In this document: in pieces, positions 53,226 to 64,000 of the stretch
Layout: every line of letters begins with the position of its first letter
Numbering within the stretch: the first letter of the stretch is position 1
DNA from: Bubalus kerabau
Lineage: Eukaryota > Chordata > Mammalia > Artiodactyla > Bovidae
Direction of reading: 5' to 3'
DNA: 64,000 nt
NCBI RefSeq assembly: GCF_029407905.1
Contig: NC_073628.1
Location: forward strand, 84,378,501 to 84,442,500
The notes under the pieces: generated by a model
The model's database searches: none
What the model was told of the DNA's origin: nothing
What the model saw: only the letters and a program-made list of their open reading frames with translations
Translations under genes and position numbers: made by a program

Positions 53226-54738
53226 AGCGAGCTGGAAAGAGAGGACGAGTTAGGGCTGAGGGGACACAGGACGAAGACGGGAGGAGGTGGCAGGTTCCTT
53301 CTCCCTTGATCTTCTCGAGTCTTTACCACAGGAACTGAGAAGCAGTTGAGGCTGCCTGCTCTGAGGAGAGTGCCTCTCTCAAGGGCGGTCCTTATCTCTT
53401 CTCAAGAGGCGCCTCCTTCCTGGGCCCCAGCCGCCTGTGGTTGAGTGGAGCTCGCGCATGAAGTTGAACCCAACCGCACACCCACCTGAACACCACAGGA
53501 GGGATTGGATTTTCCAGGGAAGTCCCAATTTTGAATCTTACATCTCACTGTAAAAACCATGATATGTTGGACCACGTGTTCCAGTTTGGGGACCCAAAAC
53601 CTGGCTGGCCATGGATTCAGGGGGCGTTCCCTAGATGGAAATGAAAACAGAGGCCTTCCTTGCACGTCCGTCCTCACCCACTAGAGGTCCAGGCTTCCCT
53701 CTCTGACCTGCAGCCACCTCTCCTCATGGTCCTCCAATTCCTTAGCACAGACTCAGTGCCATAGGCCTGGGCCTTCCTGCCCACCATCCCAGGTCTCATC
53801 TGGCCATCAGGCCACTGGCGAGTTCACGGGGGCCTCAGGGAGACCAGGGCCCTCCTGTCTGATTCATTAAGGACTCTGGTAGGGGGACTTTCAAGTCTTG
53901 GCCAGCTGTTGAGAGGCGAGGTGAGTGAGGTTCATGGGTCTTTGGATGAGGGACACTTAGGTCATATCAGGAGAGAGGCTGAAAGCAGGGAGCAGCCAGG
54001 AGAAGCCCCTCTTCCCTCCAATCCTGCGTGGGTGGCCAGAAACAGGAAGCAGGGGGGTGTGATGGGTTTGGAAATGCCAGAGCTGAGTTTGGTCTTTGCT
54101 CTGCCTCCCACTAATACCGAATCTTCCTTGGGGTCCATTTCCTCATCTAAGAAAGGGCTAATCCCCCACCAGGCTGTGAAGCTGAGCAGCTGCCCAGTCG
54201 TGGCTCTTCACTGAGGGCAGCAGTCCTTGGCAGTTTCACGAGAATGGGTGACCCTGTTCTGTGTGTGTGATCCCACTGCTGATTGGACCTGGGAACCTCC
54301 AAGGCAGCCTGTGAGAGCCACAGAGGCCCCCAGGGGCCCTGCAGAAAGACCCTACCTGCTGTAGTGGAGGGTGGCTGCGGAGAGATGCACGGAGGGGACT
54401 CGGGGGAGCTGAGTGTCAGCCAGGAAGGACAGTGAGGAAAGCCATGAGTCAGCAGAAACCTTGAGGCAGAAAGAAGGTGCTCTAAGAGAGATGGAGAGGG
54501 TAGGGGCAAGAGAAGCAGCTGCAGATATGACAGAGACCCAGATAACTGAGTCACTGTGGGACTGACACTCAGGTGGGCCTGCTTTGGAGGGCACACCCAC
54601 TGCTGTGGGATCCAGAACAATCTCTCTGGTCTCCTTGAGGCTCTGATGTCTTGACACCCAGAGTTTCTTTACTTCCAATCTGTCTTTCCAATAGCTCTCC
54701 CTGCCCTGGGGCAAATACCATTTGTCTGTATTCCTTGA
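53226..54738. other. Unique region
   Basis: No repeat or gene is recognised over 1.5 kb. The largest frame (minus, 54147-54620, 157 codons) is Ser, Leu and Pro rich without any recognised domain. It overlaps other minus-strand frames and is not called. Confidence 0.45.
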
Positions 54739-54950
54739 AGGCTTTCCTGATGGCTCAGTGGTAAAGAATCGCCTGCCAATGCGGGAGATGCTGGTTCAGT
54801 CCCTGGGTCAGAAAGATCCCCTGGAGAAGGAAATGGTAACCTGCTCCTCTTGCCTGGGAAATCCCATGGACAGAGGAGCCTGGTGGGCTCCATAGGGTCG
54901 CAAAAGAGTCCAACACGACTTAGTGACTGAACAACTACAAAAACAAATAT
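54739..54950 (+). repeat. Bov-tA SINE
   Basis: Complete, with a worn B-box (CTGGTTCAGTCCC) and a short deletion in the Bov-A part. Tail ACAACTACAAAAACAAA. Confidence 0.9.
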
Positions 54951-55737
54951 CCCTTATAATTTGAAAAAAGCAGAAACAAAGATTTATTTTGCAGGATTCG
55001 TATGAAAATTGATCAGAACCATACATAGAAAATAGCCTCCAAGTGGCCCATGTGCACAGCAGGTGATCAGAGGGCGGGGGCGGGGTCGGGAGGCTGTTTC
55101 TGCCAAGGAACTGAACACAGTACCAGACTGTAGAGCCGGAAAAATTCAGGAGGCCCCATGGAAGCCAGGGTGTTCAGAGCTCTGCTCACTGAAACAGGCT
55201 GCATGAACCCAACCTCATTCTCCTACTGTCCCCGTACAGACTTCACAGCTATATGAATAGTATTTTGGAAAGAAATCACAGGACTTATGCTTGAACAGGG
55301 CCCACTTGTGGTAGCTTCTTATAGGAGAGAGAGTCTGAGAGTCGTTAGATATCTGCTGAAGTGTTGGATTTCTCAACAGTTTTCATGTTATTTGAGAATT
55401 TCCGTAGAGACCATTAGAAGGGAAATCAGGGCTGTCCTGACAATCCCAGAACACATGGGATAGACCAAAGTCATCTGGATCATCCCTGACTTTGGCCTCT
55501 CTGGGGAAGGTGGACAAGACAAGAAGGAGCATTAACTGAGCCTCAGGGGAGCCAGGACTGCAATGGGCAGTCTGACAAGTGATTCTACTGGCAGTCCAAT
55601 AGTCAGGATGCTGGGCCAATTTCTCGTGACTCTATTTCCTGTATACTTCCATGATGACCCTCTCTCTCCTGTCCCCGCATTTGTCACTGTCCCTTCCAAC
55701 CCAGAAGAGTCAACAGTTGGGCTTGCTGGTTCAGCTC
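54951..55737. other. Unique intergenic DNA
   Basis: Nothing recognised. Confidence 0.4.
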
Positions 55738-55850
55738 AGCTTTACAAGGAGGATACCGGATCAGAGAGGTTGAAGTGACCCACCCAAGTTCGTGTGAATG
55801 GTCTAAGTGCAGGAGACAGGATTTGAGCTCAGATCTGCTTGATTCCTTTC
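55738..55850 (-). repeat. MIR fragment
   Basis: GATCAGAGAGGTTGAAGTGA, then CCCAAGTTCGTG, then GACAGGATTTGAGCTCAGATC in inverted MIR order. Confidence 0.65.
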
Positions 55851-56884
55851 TTCCCGCCAAGCCCAGGTATTACTGCTGAAAAAAGCAAAACACTCAGGGC
55901 AGAGGTGAGTTCCAGCCATGACCTGGTTCTCACAGCACACCGACTCACTTTGAACCTGAAGGTGGAAAGTGGAAAAATGCCAAACTGGTCTGGGAAGGGG
56001 TGGAGAGAGGAAATGGGTGGCGGGCGGGCATGTTGAGTTGAAAATGTTCTCTGCTTCGTCATTGGAAGAAAGGAAAGGGGTGCTCTTCTCATTTTCCTTA
56101 ACAAAAGCGGCTCAGGAAGAAAACAGTTTGTTAAAATACTACACACTTAAGCAAGGAAGCCAAAACACTTATTTCAGTTCTTGAGGAGAAATGTTTGTAA
56201 AAGAAGAAAAAAAGGTTAGTCAATAGCTGCTTTTTTTTTAAAATAAAAGAAACCTTGAGTGGGTTCAAGTGGGTGAGGGCATGTCTGGGGGACTTTGTTT
56301 TGCTTGAGATCATCAAATTACACAGAATAAGCTGTCAGCCTCTGAGGGCTGAGGGTTTGTTTGCTCATACGTGGATCCCACTGCCCAGGACTGGACTTGG
56401 CACATAGTAAGTACAGAACAAAAGCGTCACCTGCTGACCCACCAGTCTCCACCAGGTTGCTGGGGCATTGAGATCAGAAATAGACAAACCCAATGTCTGC
56501 TGGCCCCACAGCCCCTCGCAAAGGTTATCAGTCCTGAAAAGGCTTGGCTCCGAATGATGCTAGTGAGGAAGGACATGAACACTGGGAGTCCAAAGGGTTC
56601 TAACAACCCTTATTACTCCCCCACCCCACCATATCCTGAGATGACTCTATTATTGCCCACCTTGCCTAGATGGGATTTACAACCTTTGGGATCTGACTCA
56701 GTGGTTAGATGTCAAAGGCATGAGGTAGACCCATTCTCACTTAGCTTTCAAAACTAAGTTTCACTGCCTCCTCCTCCAGGAAGCTGTCCTTGGTGCTCAA
56801 TCTCCTCCCCCTGCTCTTTCCACTCCGAGTTAAATCTCCCCCCAACCATGCATCCCCAGCGCTCCTTGTGCAGCAGCGCGTTTC
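55851..56884. other. Unique intergenic DNA
   Basis: Nothing recognised. The 128-codon frame at 56371-56757 has no motif. Confidence 0.4.
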
Positions 56885-57050
56885 CATCCTGGTATTTATC
56901 ATCTCAGATGACGACAGTCAGCTCACTTCTTACTACACTGTCAGGTCCTTAGGGATGAGGGAAGTCTTCTTTAATTTCATATCCTCAGTACTTAACTCAG
57001 GGCCTGGCATGTAGTAGGTGCTCAATAAATGTTCTTAAATGAATAAAAGG
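56885..57050 (+). repeat. L2 or MIR-type 3' end
   Basis: TCCTTAGGGATGAGGGAAGTC, then AGGGCCTGGCATGTAGTAGG, then TGCTCAATAAATGTTCTTAAATG is the shared CORE/L2 3' end. Confidence 0.65.
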
Positions 57051-58239
57051 AAGGGAGTAAGAGGCGAAGGAAGGAAAGGAGACAGGACACTCTGAGAATT
57101 ATGACTTTTTCTTTCTGAAATTTGTCTCATAATTATTTGCCCTTCTGTCTACAGATGGCAATTCAAGTCAGGATTCTACTTCCTGTCGATGGTGGAGCGC
57201 CTCCACTCCCAGCTGTGTCTTTGGCACCAGGGCCAGAGGGAGATTCCATTGGATCCAGAGGGATTTGGGAGCACAGTGTTGGAGAGTTACTTGCATGTCC
57301 TAACACATTTCTGAACTAAATGTTATGTCTCTGAACCACACACAAAAGGCACACGCAGCCACATTCTCTCTACCTGGAACTTAGTTACTCAGCAATTTCA
57401 CCTTTCAGACCACAGCCAACTGCTAGTGAGCAAGCTGGGTGTGGGAAGGCCGAGAGTGTGCTCTCCTGTTTGCTATGGTAGCCACAGAGGCCAGAACAGG
57501 CCAGGCAGCTGCTGGGTGTTCACAAGCTATCTGTTGAGTGTTTTAATATGTGAGATGCTGAAAAATTTCTACTATAAATCCTGAACTCCACGTATAGGGT
57601 AGCCTCTTAGACTCTCACTCAAGTCATGTTGACAGTTAATTTACAAATCGGTCTATCAGACTTCATCATCTTATTCTATATCTGCTGCAGACTAAAAACT
57701 GGAAGAAAAGAAATGTGTTTTTACTCTATCCATGTAAATATATATATAACAAAGACAGAATTAAGAAAAGTAGTCTTCACAAAACATAGTAGACTAGCCA
57801 CCAATTGTGACAACTGGTTTTTTTTTTTTTTCCTAAATAGTTCATGAGGGGATTTCAAATATCACAGACCATTATCAATATTCAAAGTGATAACTGAGTC
57901 ATGAAAAGTAGGTCAAATAAATTTCAACTTACTCTTCTGGGAAGACAAGAAAGTGGATAAAACATTTTAAAAGGATTTCTATCCATGATGGATAAAATTG
58001 AAAAAGGTAAGGTATGTAAAGAAGTAATCCTAAAGTATTTCCATTAGCTGAGGCATTGTGGAATCGGAATAGTTTTGATTCCCAAAAGCAAGTTTCTTGC
58101 TGTTAATGGCCTTTGTCTTTTGGCTTTACCCCATTAGTGTGGGTAGTCACAGGTTGCTTCCTGCTCTTGGGGGTGTGTGGCCCCAGGGGATGGTTATACT
58201 GCGGAAACCCCAAATTGGAGCCCACATTCCTAACCAGTT
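57051..58239. other. Unique, partly AT-rich DNA
   Basis: Nothing recognised apart from a poly-T run at 57819-57832. Confidence 0.4.
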
Positions 58240-58797
58240 CTTGTTGGTGTTCAGTCATTAAGTCATGTCCAACTCTTTGCAACCCCACGGACTGCAGCAT
58301 GTCAGTCTTCCCTGTCTTTCACAATCTCCCAGAGTTTGCTCAAAATCATGTCCATTGAGTCAGTGATGCTGTCTAAACATCTCATCTTCTGCTGCCCCCT
58401 TCTCCTTTTGCCTTCAATTTTTTCCCAGCACCAGAGTCTTTCCAATGAGTTGGCTCTTTGCATCAGGTGGCCAAAGTATTGGAGCTTCAGCTTCAGCATC
58501 AGTCCTCCCAATGAATATTCAAGGTTGATTTCCTTTAGGATGGACTGGTTTGATTTTGCAGTCCAAGGGACTCTCAAGAGTCTTCTCCAACACCACAGTT
58601 CAAAAGCATCAAGTCTTCGGCATTCAGCTTTCTTTATAGTCCAACTCTCACATCCATACATGACTACTGGAAAAACCATAGCTTTGACCAGATGGACCTT
58701 TGTTGTCAAAGTAATGTCTCTGCTTTTTAATATGCTGTCTAGGTTTGTCATAGCTTTTCTTCCAAGAAGCAAGCGTCTTTTAATTTCATCGCTACAG
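58240..58797 (-). repeat. BovB LINE 3' part, inverted
   Basis: The minus frame at 58302-58808 (168 codons) reads the C-terminal part of the BovB ORF, including SILKSRDITLTTKVHLVKAM and YGCESWTIKKAECRRLDAFE. No catalytic YADD lies in this piece. The tRNA-like tail GTGTTCAGTCATTAAGTCATG marks the 3' end. Confidence 0.9.
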
Positions 58798-59450
58798 TAT
58801 TTACTCATTTCTGGTTTTCTCCAAAGGGCACTAAGAATAGGACTTCTTTAGGACATGTGGAACACTGAGGCCTGAACAAAGCTATTGGTTACAGTGAGAA
58901 TTAGTGGTTATCTAGAAGGGCGAAGTAAGGTAGAGAAAGCCACAGGGAGCCAGAGCCAAGGGTGAGATGGGAAGGCCTTGGATTCCTACCCTCTGCCTGG
59001 GCGGTGAGGTGTGGGGTACCGGTACCCCCATCTCCAGGCTGCAGCTGACGGAACCAGCCCCTTCTTCCTCCAGACCCCAGTGCACAAGTGAATGATGTAG
59101 CAGAGGGGTGGCAAGACCAAGTGGAAGCTAAGGAAAGTTGGCCCCTGTCAGGTGAGGCACAGAAGAGTCACCCTCTCCCACCCTGAGCTCTGGGAACACA
59201 GTGCTCAACCCCCAGCAGACTTCCAAAGGCCCAGCCTTCTGTTTCCTGGATGATCCCTGCACCACTGCCAATCCCTATCGTCAGCAATTCTAGCAGCGTC
59301 TGGAAGGCTGACTGGCAGATCAGATCCTGGACCCCCCTGGGAGCGGGGTGAGGAGGGAAGAGAGCTGCATTGCCCCCGTCCTCAGGACACCCGCCCAGGC
59401 GTAGAATCCAGCTGGGTGTCTGAACCCCATAGGACTCTGAATATTATGGA
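58798..59450. other. Unique intergenic DNA
   Basis: Nothing recognised. Confidence 0.4.
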
Positions 59451-59522
59451 GTTGGCCAAAAAAGTTCATTTAGGTTTTTCTATAACATATTACAGAAAAC
59501 CTGAACAAACTTTTTGGCCAAC
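59451..59522 (+). ncRNA. Mariner-derived palindrome, miR-2284/2285-like hairpin
   Basis: The left arm 59451-59481 and right arm 59494-59522 are near-perfect inverted copies beginning GTTGGCCAAAAA, with a 12-base loop. The right arm contains AAAACCTGAACAAACTTTTTGG at 59496-59517 (22 nt). From memory this closely matches the mature 3p sequences of the ruminant-expanded bta-miR-2285 family, and the opposite arm matches miR-2284. The sequence is also that of a short mariner-type inverted-repeat element. Transcription and processing cannot be shown from sequence. Confidence 0.55.
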
Positions 59523-59533
59523 CCTATATATGA

Positions 59534-59646
59534 TAGGGCTTCCCTGGTGGCTCAGATGGTAAAAAAATCTGCCAGTGGAGGAGACTCAGGTTTGATCCCT
59601 GGATCAGGAAGATCCCCTGGAGAAGTGAACTTTTTGGACAACCTTA
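59534..59646 (+). repeat. Truncated Bov-tA joined to a second mariner-like half site
   Basis: GGGCTTCCCTGGTGGCTCAG with B-box GGTTTGATCCC runs to CCCCTGGAGAA at 59622. The text GTGAACTTTTTGGACAACC (about 59625-59643) then repeats the right arm end of the neighbouring palindrome. The 3' half of the SINE is missing. Confidence 0.6.
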
Positions 59647-59745
59647 TTTATAAAAACGATGACAAAACAAGAGTTACTGATATCTTCTGGCTGAGAAGGA
59701 AGGCATTCCCTGAAGCAGCTGGGCTTTACCTTTGAAGATAGACAA

Positions 59746-60265
59746 TGTCTGGGTTTGAAGGCCTTCAGTCCCCCTTGGACTTAAGAACCAATTTGTCCTG
59801 CAAGCAGCAGGGCCCCATGGAATTACCTTAAAGAGTCGGCCCCCAGCCTACCTCTCTTGTCCTTCATCTTCCTCCAAGATGGACTCTGAAACGGCCTGGC
59901 CTCCCATCATGGGCCTGTTCCCATCTACCCCCTGGAACTGGGGGCCTGCGACACCCGAAGGCCTCAGGCTTCAGCTTGCCGCAGAGATGTAGGGCTCAAG
60001 AAGAAGCAGGAAGAGCAGGCAAGTCTGCACAGAGAACTCCTGAAACTTACAAACTGCTTTCACCAATCATTTCTAAGCTTTCTCCTGGTCTTACCCCCTC
60101 CTCCACTATAAATATCCCCTCAACAGCTGATGGGGAGACAGATATGAGCAATACCTCCTGTCTCCTTGCTTGGCTGCCCTGCAATAAAGCTTTTTAATTT
60201 CTGCAAAATATCACTGCCTCAGGATTTGGTCTTTCTGCTGTGCAGAGGGCAGTGAACCCACTCGC
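59746..60265 (+). mobile_element. Probable LTR of an endogenous retrovirus
   Basis: A TATAAA at 60107-60112 is followed 75 bases later by AATAAA at 60183-60188. This fits a short R region with the remembered ruminant LTR text GGGGAGACAGATATGAGC and TCCTTGCTTGGCTGCCCTG. A possible start is TGTCTGGGTTT at 59746. The right end and target duplication could not be fixed, and no viral gene is adjacent. Confidence 0.5.
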
Positions 60266-60269
60266 TCAG

Positions 60270-60390
60270 TTAATTACTATTTCCATGTTCCAGGCACTCT
60301 GCTGGTCATTTTTTGTATCTAATCCCATCTGTCCTTTCAAAACGTACCCAGGTAGACATCGATTTCCTCCTCCTAGAGAGGAAGGGTCAA
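60270..60390 (-). repeat. MIR fragment
   Basis: TTACTATTTCCATGTTCCAGGC, then ACTCTGCTGGTCATTTTTTG, then TAATCCCATCTG in inverted MIR order. Confidence 0.6.
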
Positions 60391-61954
60391 GCTGGTACAG
60401 GATATTGGAACCCGGTCTATCCTTCTGCGGACAGCATTGGAGCTGTCTGGCCACCTTCCCTTCTCACCTGTGTCAGGACCGTAGCATCTGTCAGATCAAG
60501 GTTCTCAGCTGCCTCAAGAGGGAACCCAGCTGCTCATCTTCTCAGAGATCTGAAGACAGGCCCTTGGCCTTGGTGGCCATGGGGAGGAGTGCCAGGACGA
60601 GCACTGAGTGACCGTCCCACAACCATCAAAGGTGAGCTCTGTGGGCTTCACCCTTCCAGCTGGCACTTCCAGCTGACAGGGGCTGCTGCCAGCCACTGTT
60701 CTCTGTCTGGGAAGTGCAATCCCATGCCAGGACATCCCTCAGAAGCCGTGGGGGCCTCCAGGGGCCTGGACTGGGTTCTCATTCTCATCCTTGACTGTGT
60801 AAGGAATTATTTCAGCCAGATCAGGCCTGACCACTCAAGGGAATCACTGCTGGAGTATTCTGGGAAGACATATTTTATGGCAAAATCATGCTTCCTTCTG
60901 TTTTATGTATGACATTTTCCCAAAAGGAAAAAAAAAGTTGGAACAACTAGCATCATTAGTCTTTTTTCTTTCATTTTCCAGCCCAGCACCATCTGTCATC
61001 AGAAAAGAGTTTACTTTATACCTCTCAGGCTGATTTCCACATTCAGAGAAAGCTGGACAGAGGACAGCGGTGACCTCTGGATGCCCCACAGCAAGGGGCG
61101 GGGAGGTGGGGGAGGGGAGCAAATGATCAGCCCTGAGGTGGCTCAGGAGAGAGCTGAGCTGAGAAACATCTGATGGTTCATGCGATGTTATGAGGCAGGC
61201 GTCTACTCCTGTGTTGCATCTTCTCCCCACTCAGTTGGCTGAAAACACGATTAAAGTTCTGCCATTGTTGGTGAAAGCATCATCTGTGACATGGAGGTGA
61301 GGGAGCACGTGGGGTGGAAGCTGGCACAGAATACTTTGAGATTTCTTTTTTCTTTTTTTTAATCCTAAAGTCTATGGGTTCCAGTCTGTGAACCAAGAGA
61401 GAAGAGGGCCTAAGTTGATAATCATTTGTTACCAGATTTTGACCTTCTCCTCCATCTGAGAAGGACCAGATGAGAGACTCTAGGCTGAGGTTGCAGCTAT
61501 AGACTCAAAGGTAAGGGGAGATGGGAAAATACATCAATGTCTGAACACCCTGTTTATGTCATGTCAGATACAAATAGCCACGGATAGGCAAGTATTGGAT
61601 CTTTGGGTTTCTGGGTTGATGCTGATCTAAGAAATCTAAAATTGATTCTTCATGTGGACTTAGATGAACTTTACCACAAAATTTCTGAGCTACATTTTCA
61701 GGCAACCCAAATTGAGGAAATGTCAACCCTGACAATCAGACACCTACCCTCACACTGACCCCTCCACTGGAAGGTCTGGGCTCTTACCCAACAGGGTGAT
61801 GCTAATCAGAATTTCATTTTGTAACTGGGGAGGAACCTACTGAGGGTTTTAGGAACAGAGTCACATGGTCAGATCTGTGTTTCTGGAAACATCACTCTGT
61901 GTGCAAGTGGGAGGTGGATTTCAAAGGGGAACTGGCTTAGAGACACTAATGAGG
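60391..61954. other. Unique region
   Basis: No gene recognised. The frame at 60313-60912 (199 codons, the longest non-LINE frame) starts at a TTG inside the MIR. It shows no domain, signal peptide or family motif and is not called. Confidence 0.45.
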
Positions 61955-62029
61955 AGCTGCTATGGCCTCAATGTTTGTGTCCTTCTAAAATCCATAGACT
62001 GGAACCTAACATTCAATGCCATAATACCG
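61955..62029 (+). repeat. MLT1-like LTR start
   Basis: GCTATGGCCTCAATGTTTGTGTCC, then ACTGGAACCTAACATTCAATG, resembles a forward MaLR LTR 5' end. It is cut by the next SINE. Confidence 0.5.
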
Positions 62030-62222
62030 GAAGGTTGTCCAACTCTTTGCAATGCCATGGACTGTAGCCTGCAAGGCTCCTGTGTCCACAGGATTTCCCA
62101 GGCAAGAAGACTGGAGTGGGTTGTCATTTCTTCTCCAGGGGATCTTCCTGACCCCAGGGATCGAATCTGCATCTCCTGCATTGAAGGCGGATTCTTTACT
62201 CTGAGCCATCAGGAAAGCCTAC
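62030..62222 (-). repeat. Bov-tA SINE
   Basis: The inverted copy ends TTTACTCTGAGCCATCAGGAAAG. Its 3' tip is truncated. Confidence 0.85.
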
Positions 62223-62819
62223 AAGGGATACAGACAAACCTTATAGAGAATGCGGGGAGGTCTGATCCTGCCCCAGCCCAACCCTGCCTATCTACAGATC
62301 TCCCAGGGAAACATTCAGGAAACAGAAGATGAGCAAGAAAGAGGAAAGGCCACTTTTCTTAAGTTGCCATATGAATTCCTTTTTCCTTGTGTCGCTTTCT
62401 AAGCTTAGAAGGATCAGTCACCCTTGTATCAGTCAGTACACTACTCTGGTCTCTCACCATTGCATTTCTGACTGCTCCCAGGGGAGACAGCATGCCCTGT
62501 CTGCTGGTCCATGCTTCAGTTTTTACAGAAGCTGACATCTGCCAGTCTCCCAGTCAGGAGACTGCCTGGGTCCACACCTGACTGTAGGGGAAGAAATTCT
62601 ACTTGCTTCCAGGATAAGCCACATTCTCTAATATCAGCTTTATCTATAGCAAAGATGAAAATTTGATATCCATATGCCTTGTTCCTCCTTTTTTTAATCT
62701 CTAAGTTAGTCCAGAAGTTGGATGACGGGAACAAGCTTCTCATTTATTGTACTCCCTAAGACTCAAAATTTAGTATAATTTGGTGCTTGGGGTCCAAATC
62801 CCAACCTCTATTTTTTTTT
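62223..62819. other. Unique intergenic DNA
   Basis: Nothing recognised. Confidence 0.4.
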
Positions 62820-62910
62820 TTCATAATCAAATTTATTTACTTTTAATTGAAAGATAATTGCTTTACAATACTGCATTTGTTTCTGCCAAACATCAACATG
62901 GTTTGGAAGA
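62820..62910 (-). repeat. L1 3' end fragment
   Basis: TTATTTACTTTTAATTGAAAG, then ATAATTGCTTTACAATACTG, then GTTTCTGCCAAACATCAACATG. It is the same subfamily as the piece at 6482. Confidence 0.8.
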
Positions 62911-62936
62911 GCCAAGCAAATGACTTGAGGCCCACA

Positions 62937-63140
62937 GTTGTTGTTCAGTCGTGTCCGACTCTTTTTGTGACCCCGTGGACTGTAGCCTGCCAGGATCCTC
63001 TGTCCATGGGATTTTCCAGGCAAGAATACGGGAGTGGGTTGCCATTTCCTCTTCTAGGGGATCTTCCCCACCCAGGGATCAAACTAGTGTCTCCTGCACT
63101 GGCAGGCGGATTCTTTATCCCTGAGTCACCAGGGAAGCTC
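62937..63140 (-). repeat. Bov-tA SINE with 11-bp perfect target duplication
   Basis: Inverted and complete. The duplication TGAGGCCCACA lies at 62926-62936 and 63141-63151. Confidence 0.95.
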
Positions 63141-63151
63141 TGAGGCCCACA

Positions 63152-63471
63152 TAGAGGGGACGAAAGATGAGAGAGATTTATTGAAGAGGTAGATCCCATT
63201 GGGTACTGTGGGTGAGATCAGCATCCAAGTGCAGCCTGACTAGAGAGGGAGGAGCCTTTCGGGGGGGGAGGCAGCAGTGTGGAGGAGGAGAGGTTTGTCA
63301 TGGCTGGGCAAAGGGGAAAGCTCCTCTGCAGTGTCAGATGTGGGTTTTACTCATGCCATGCAGGATGGCCCTTCATTCCAGAGGCCAGGAGGTGGCTGAT
63401 GCTATAGATCAATAAAACTGGGATGGGGGGTGGTGGGCAATAAACAGCTCAAAGTTTGATTGACAGGGTTT
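63152..63471. other. Unique spacer
   Basis: Nothing recognised. A G9 run lies near 63262. Confidence 0.35.
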
Positions 63472-64000
63472 TTTCCTAACTTTTAATTTTGTGTTGGAGC
63501 ACAGCTGATTAACAATGCTGTGATAGTTTCAGGTGAACAGTGAAGGGACTCAGCCCAGTATCCGGGCTTCCCTGATAACTCGGTAAAGAATCTGCCTGCA
63601 ATGCAGAAGACTCCAGTTTGATTCCTGGGTCAGGAAGATCCCCTGGAGAAGGGAAAGGCTACCCACTCCAGTATTCTGGCCTGGAGAATTCCATGGACTG
63701 TATAGTCCATGGGGTCCCAAAGAGTTGGACACGACTGAGCGACTTTCACATTCTCACCCAAACCCCTCTCCCATCCAGGCTGCCACATAACATTGAGCAG
63801 AGTTCCCTGTGCTATATACAGTAGGTCCTTGTTGGTTATCCATTTTAAACATAGCAGTGTGTACATGTCCACCCCAAACTCCCTAAGTATCCCTTCCCCT
63901 CTTCCTTCCCCCCAGCAACCATAAGTTTGTTCTCCAAGTCTGTGAGTCTCTTTCTGTTTTGTAAGCTCATTTGTATCATTTCTTTTTAGATTCCAACATA
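63472..64000 (-). repeat. L1 3' UTR, inverted, runs off the right edge
   Basis: TTTAATTTTGTGTTGGAGCAC, then after the SINE GAGCAGAGTTCCCTGTGCTA and CCATAAGTTTGTTCTCCAAG, to the window end. Confidence 0.85.
63564..63752 (+). repeat. Bov-tA SINE nested in L1
   Basis: GGGCTTCCCTGATAACTCGG, then AGTTTGATTCCTGGGTCAGG, to GACACGACTGAGCGACTTTC. Confidence 0.9.

Noticed and set aside
54147..54620. 157-codon minus-strand frame, Leu and Ser rich
   Set aside because: No conserved motif. It overlaps a second minus-strand frame at 54352-54714, and there is no CpG island or splice evidence.
59746..60265. Intact provirus next to an LTR
   Set aside because: No primer-binding site, viral gene frame or second LTR is present on either side.
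60313..60912. Longest non-LINE open frame, 199 codons, as a gene
   Set aside because: It begins with TTG inside a MIR and has no recognisable domain, signal peptide or splice context. Its composition is that of translated non-coding DNA.
1..64000. PSEN2 or another neighbouring gene of ITPKB
   Set aside because: PSEN2 is known to lie on this side of ITPKB in human, but no exon of it or of any other known gene is recognisable in the window.
1..64000. tRNA, rRNA, snRNA or 7SL-type RNA genes
   Set aside because: No cloverleaf, U6, Y RNA or 5S text was seen outside tRNA-derived SINE heads.

Overview
The window is nuclear DNA of a ruminant, almost certainly a bovid (cattle, buffalo, sheep or goat). 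It is packed with BovB (RTE-type) LINE fragments, Bov-tA and Bov-A2 SINEs and artiodactyl CHR-type tRNA SINEs, over an older mammalian layer of MIR, L2, L1M, MaLR LTRs and Tigger and Charlie DNA transposons. The species cannot be told from the sequence. There is no sign of bacterial, plasmid or phage DNA.

Only one protein-coding gene is supported. The left edge (1-1282, minus strand) is the first coding exon of ITPKB, inositol-trisphosphate 3-kinase B. It starts at 1068, is open for 356 codons and runs off the left edge. A strong splice acceptor lies at 1283-1284 and a perfect donor at 2641-2647. Together they suggest a non-coding first exon just right of 2647 and a short first intron, all inside a CpG island of about 2.4 kb. 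Intron 1 also holds an alternating GT/CG tract and a TATA-like box.

The other 61 kb is upstream flanking and intergenic DNA. I see no further real gene in it, and every open frame there looks like repeat-derived or chance sequence. Region by region: 2.9-4.1 kb is unique promoter-distal DNA. 4.1-9 kb is SINEs, a BovB end, a MaLR LTR and a 2 kb L1. 9-21 kb is mostly unique DNA with scattered MIR and Bov-tA. 21-28.5 kb is a nested LINE cluster with four BovB pieces. 28.5-37 kb has two opposed BovB copies of about 1.1 kb and a Tigger relic. 37-46.5 kb has a well-bounded solo LTR, another probable solo LTR, a Charlie/MER1-type element and unique DNA. 46.5-53 kb is L1-rich. 53-64 kb is unique DNA with SINEs, a BovB end, a mariner-type palindrome resembling the ruminant miR-2284/2285 family, and a third LTR.

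The most noteworthy items are the mariner-derived hairpin at 59451-59522, the solo LTR at 37171-37658 with a 4-bp target duplication inside a MIR, the opposed BovB copies, and the promoter architecture of ITPKB. I did not find a convincing undescribed biological system. Repeat family names come from remembered consensus sequences and were not checked by a search.
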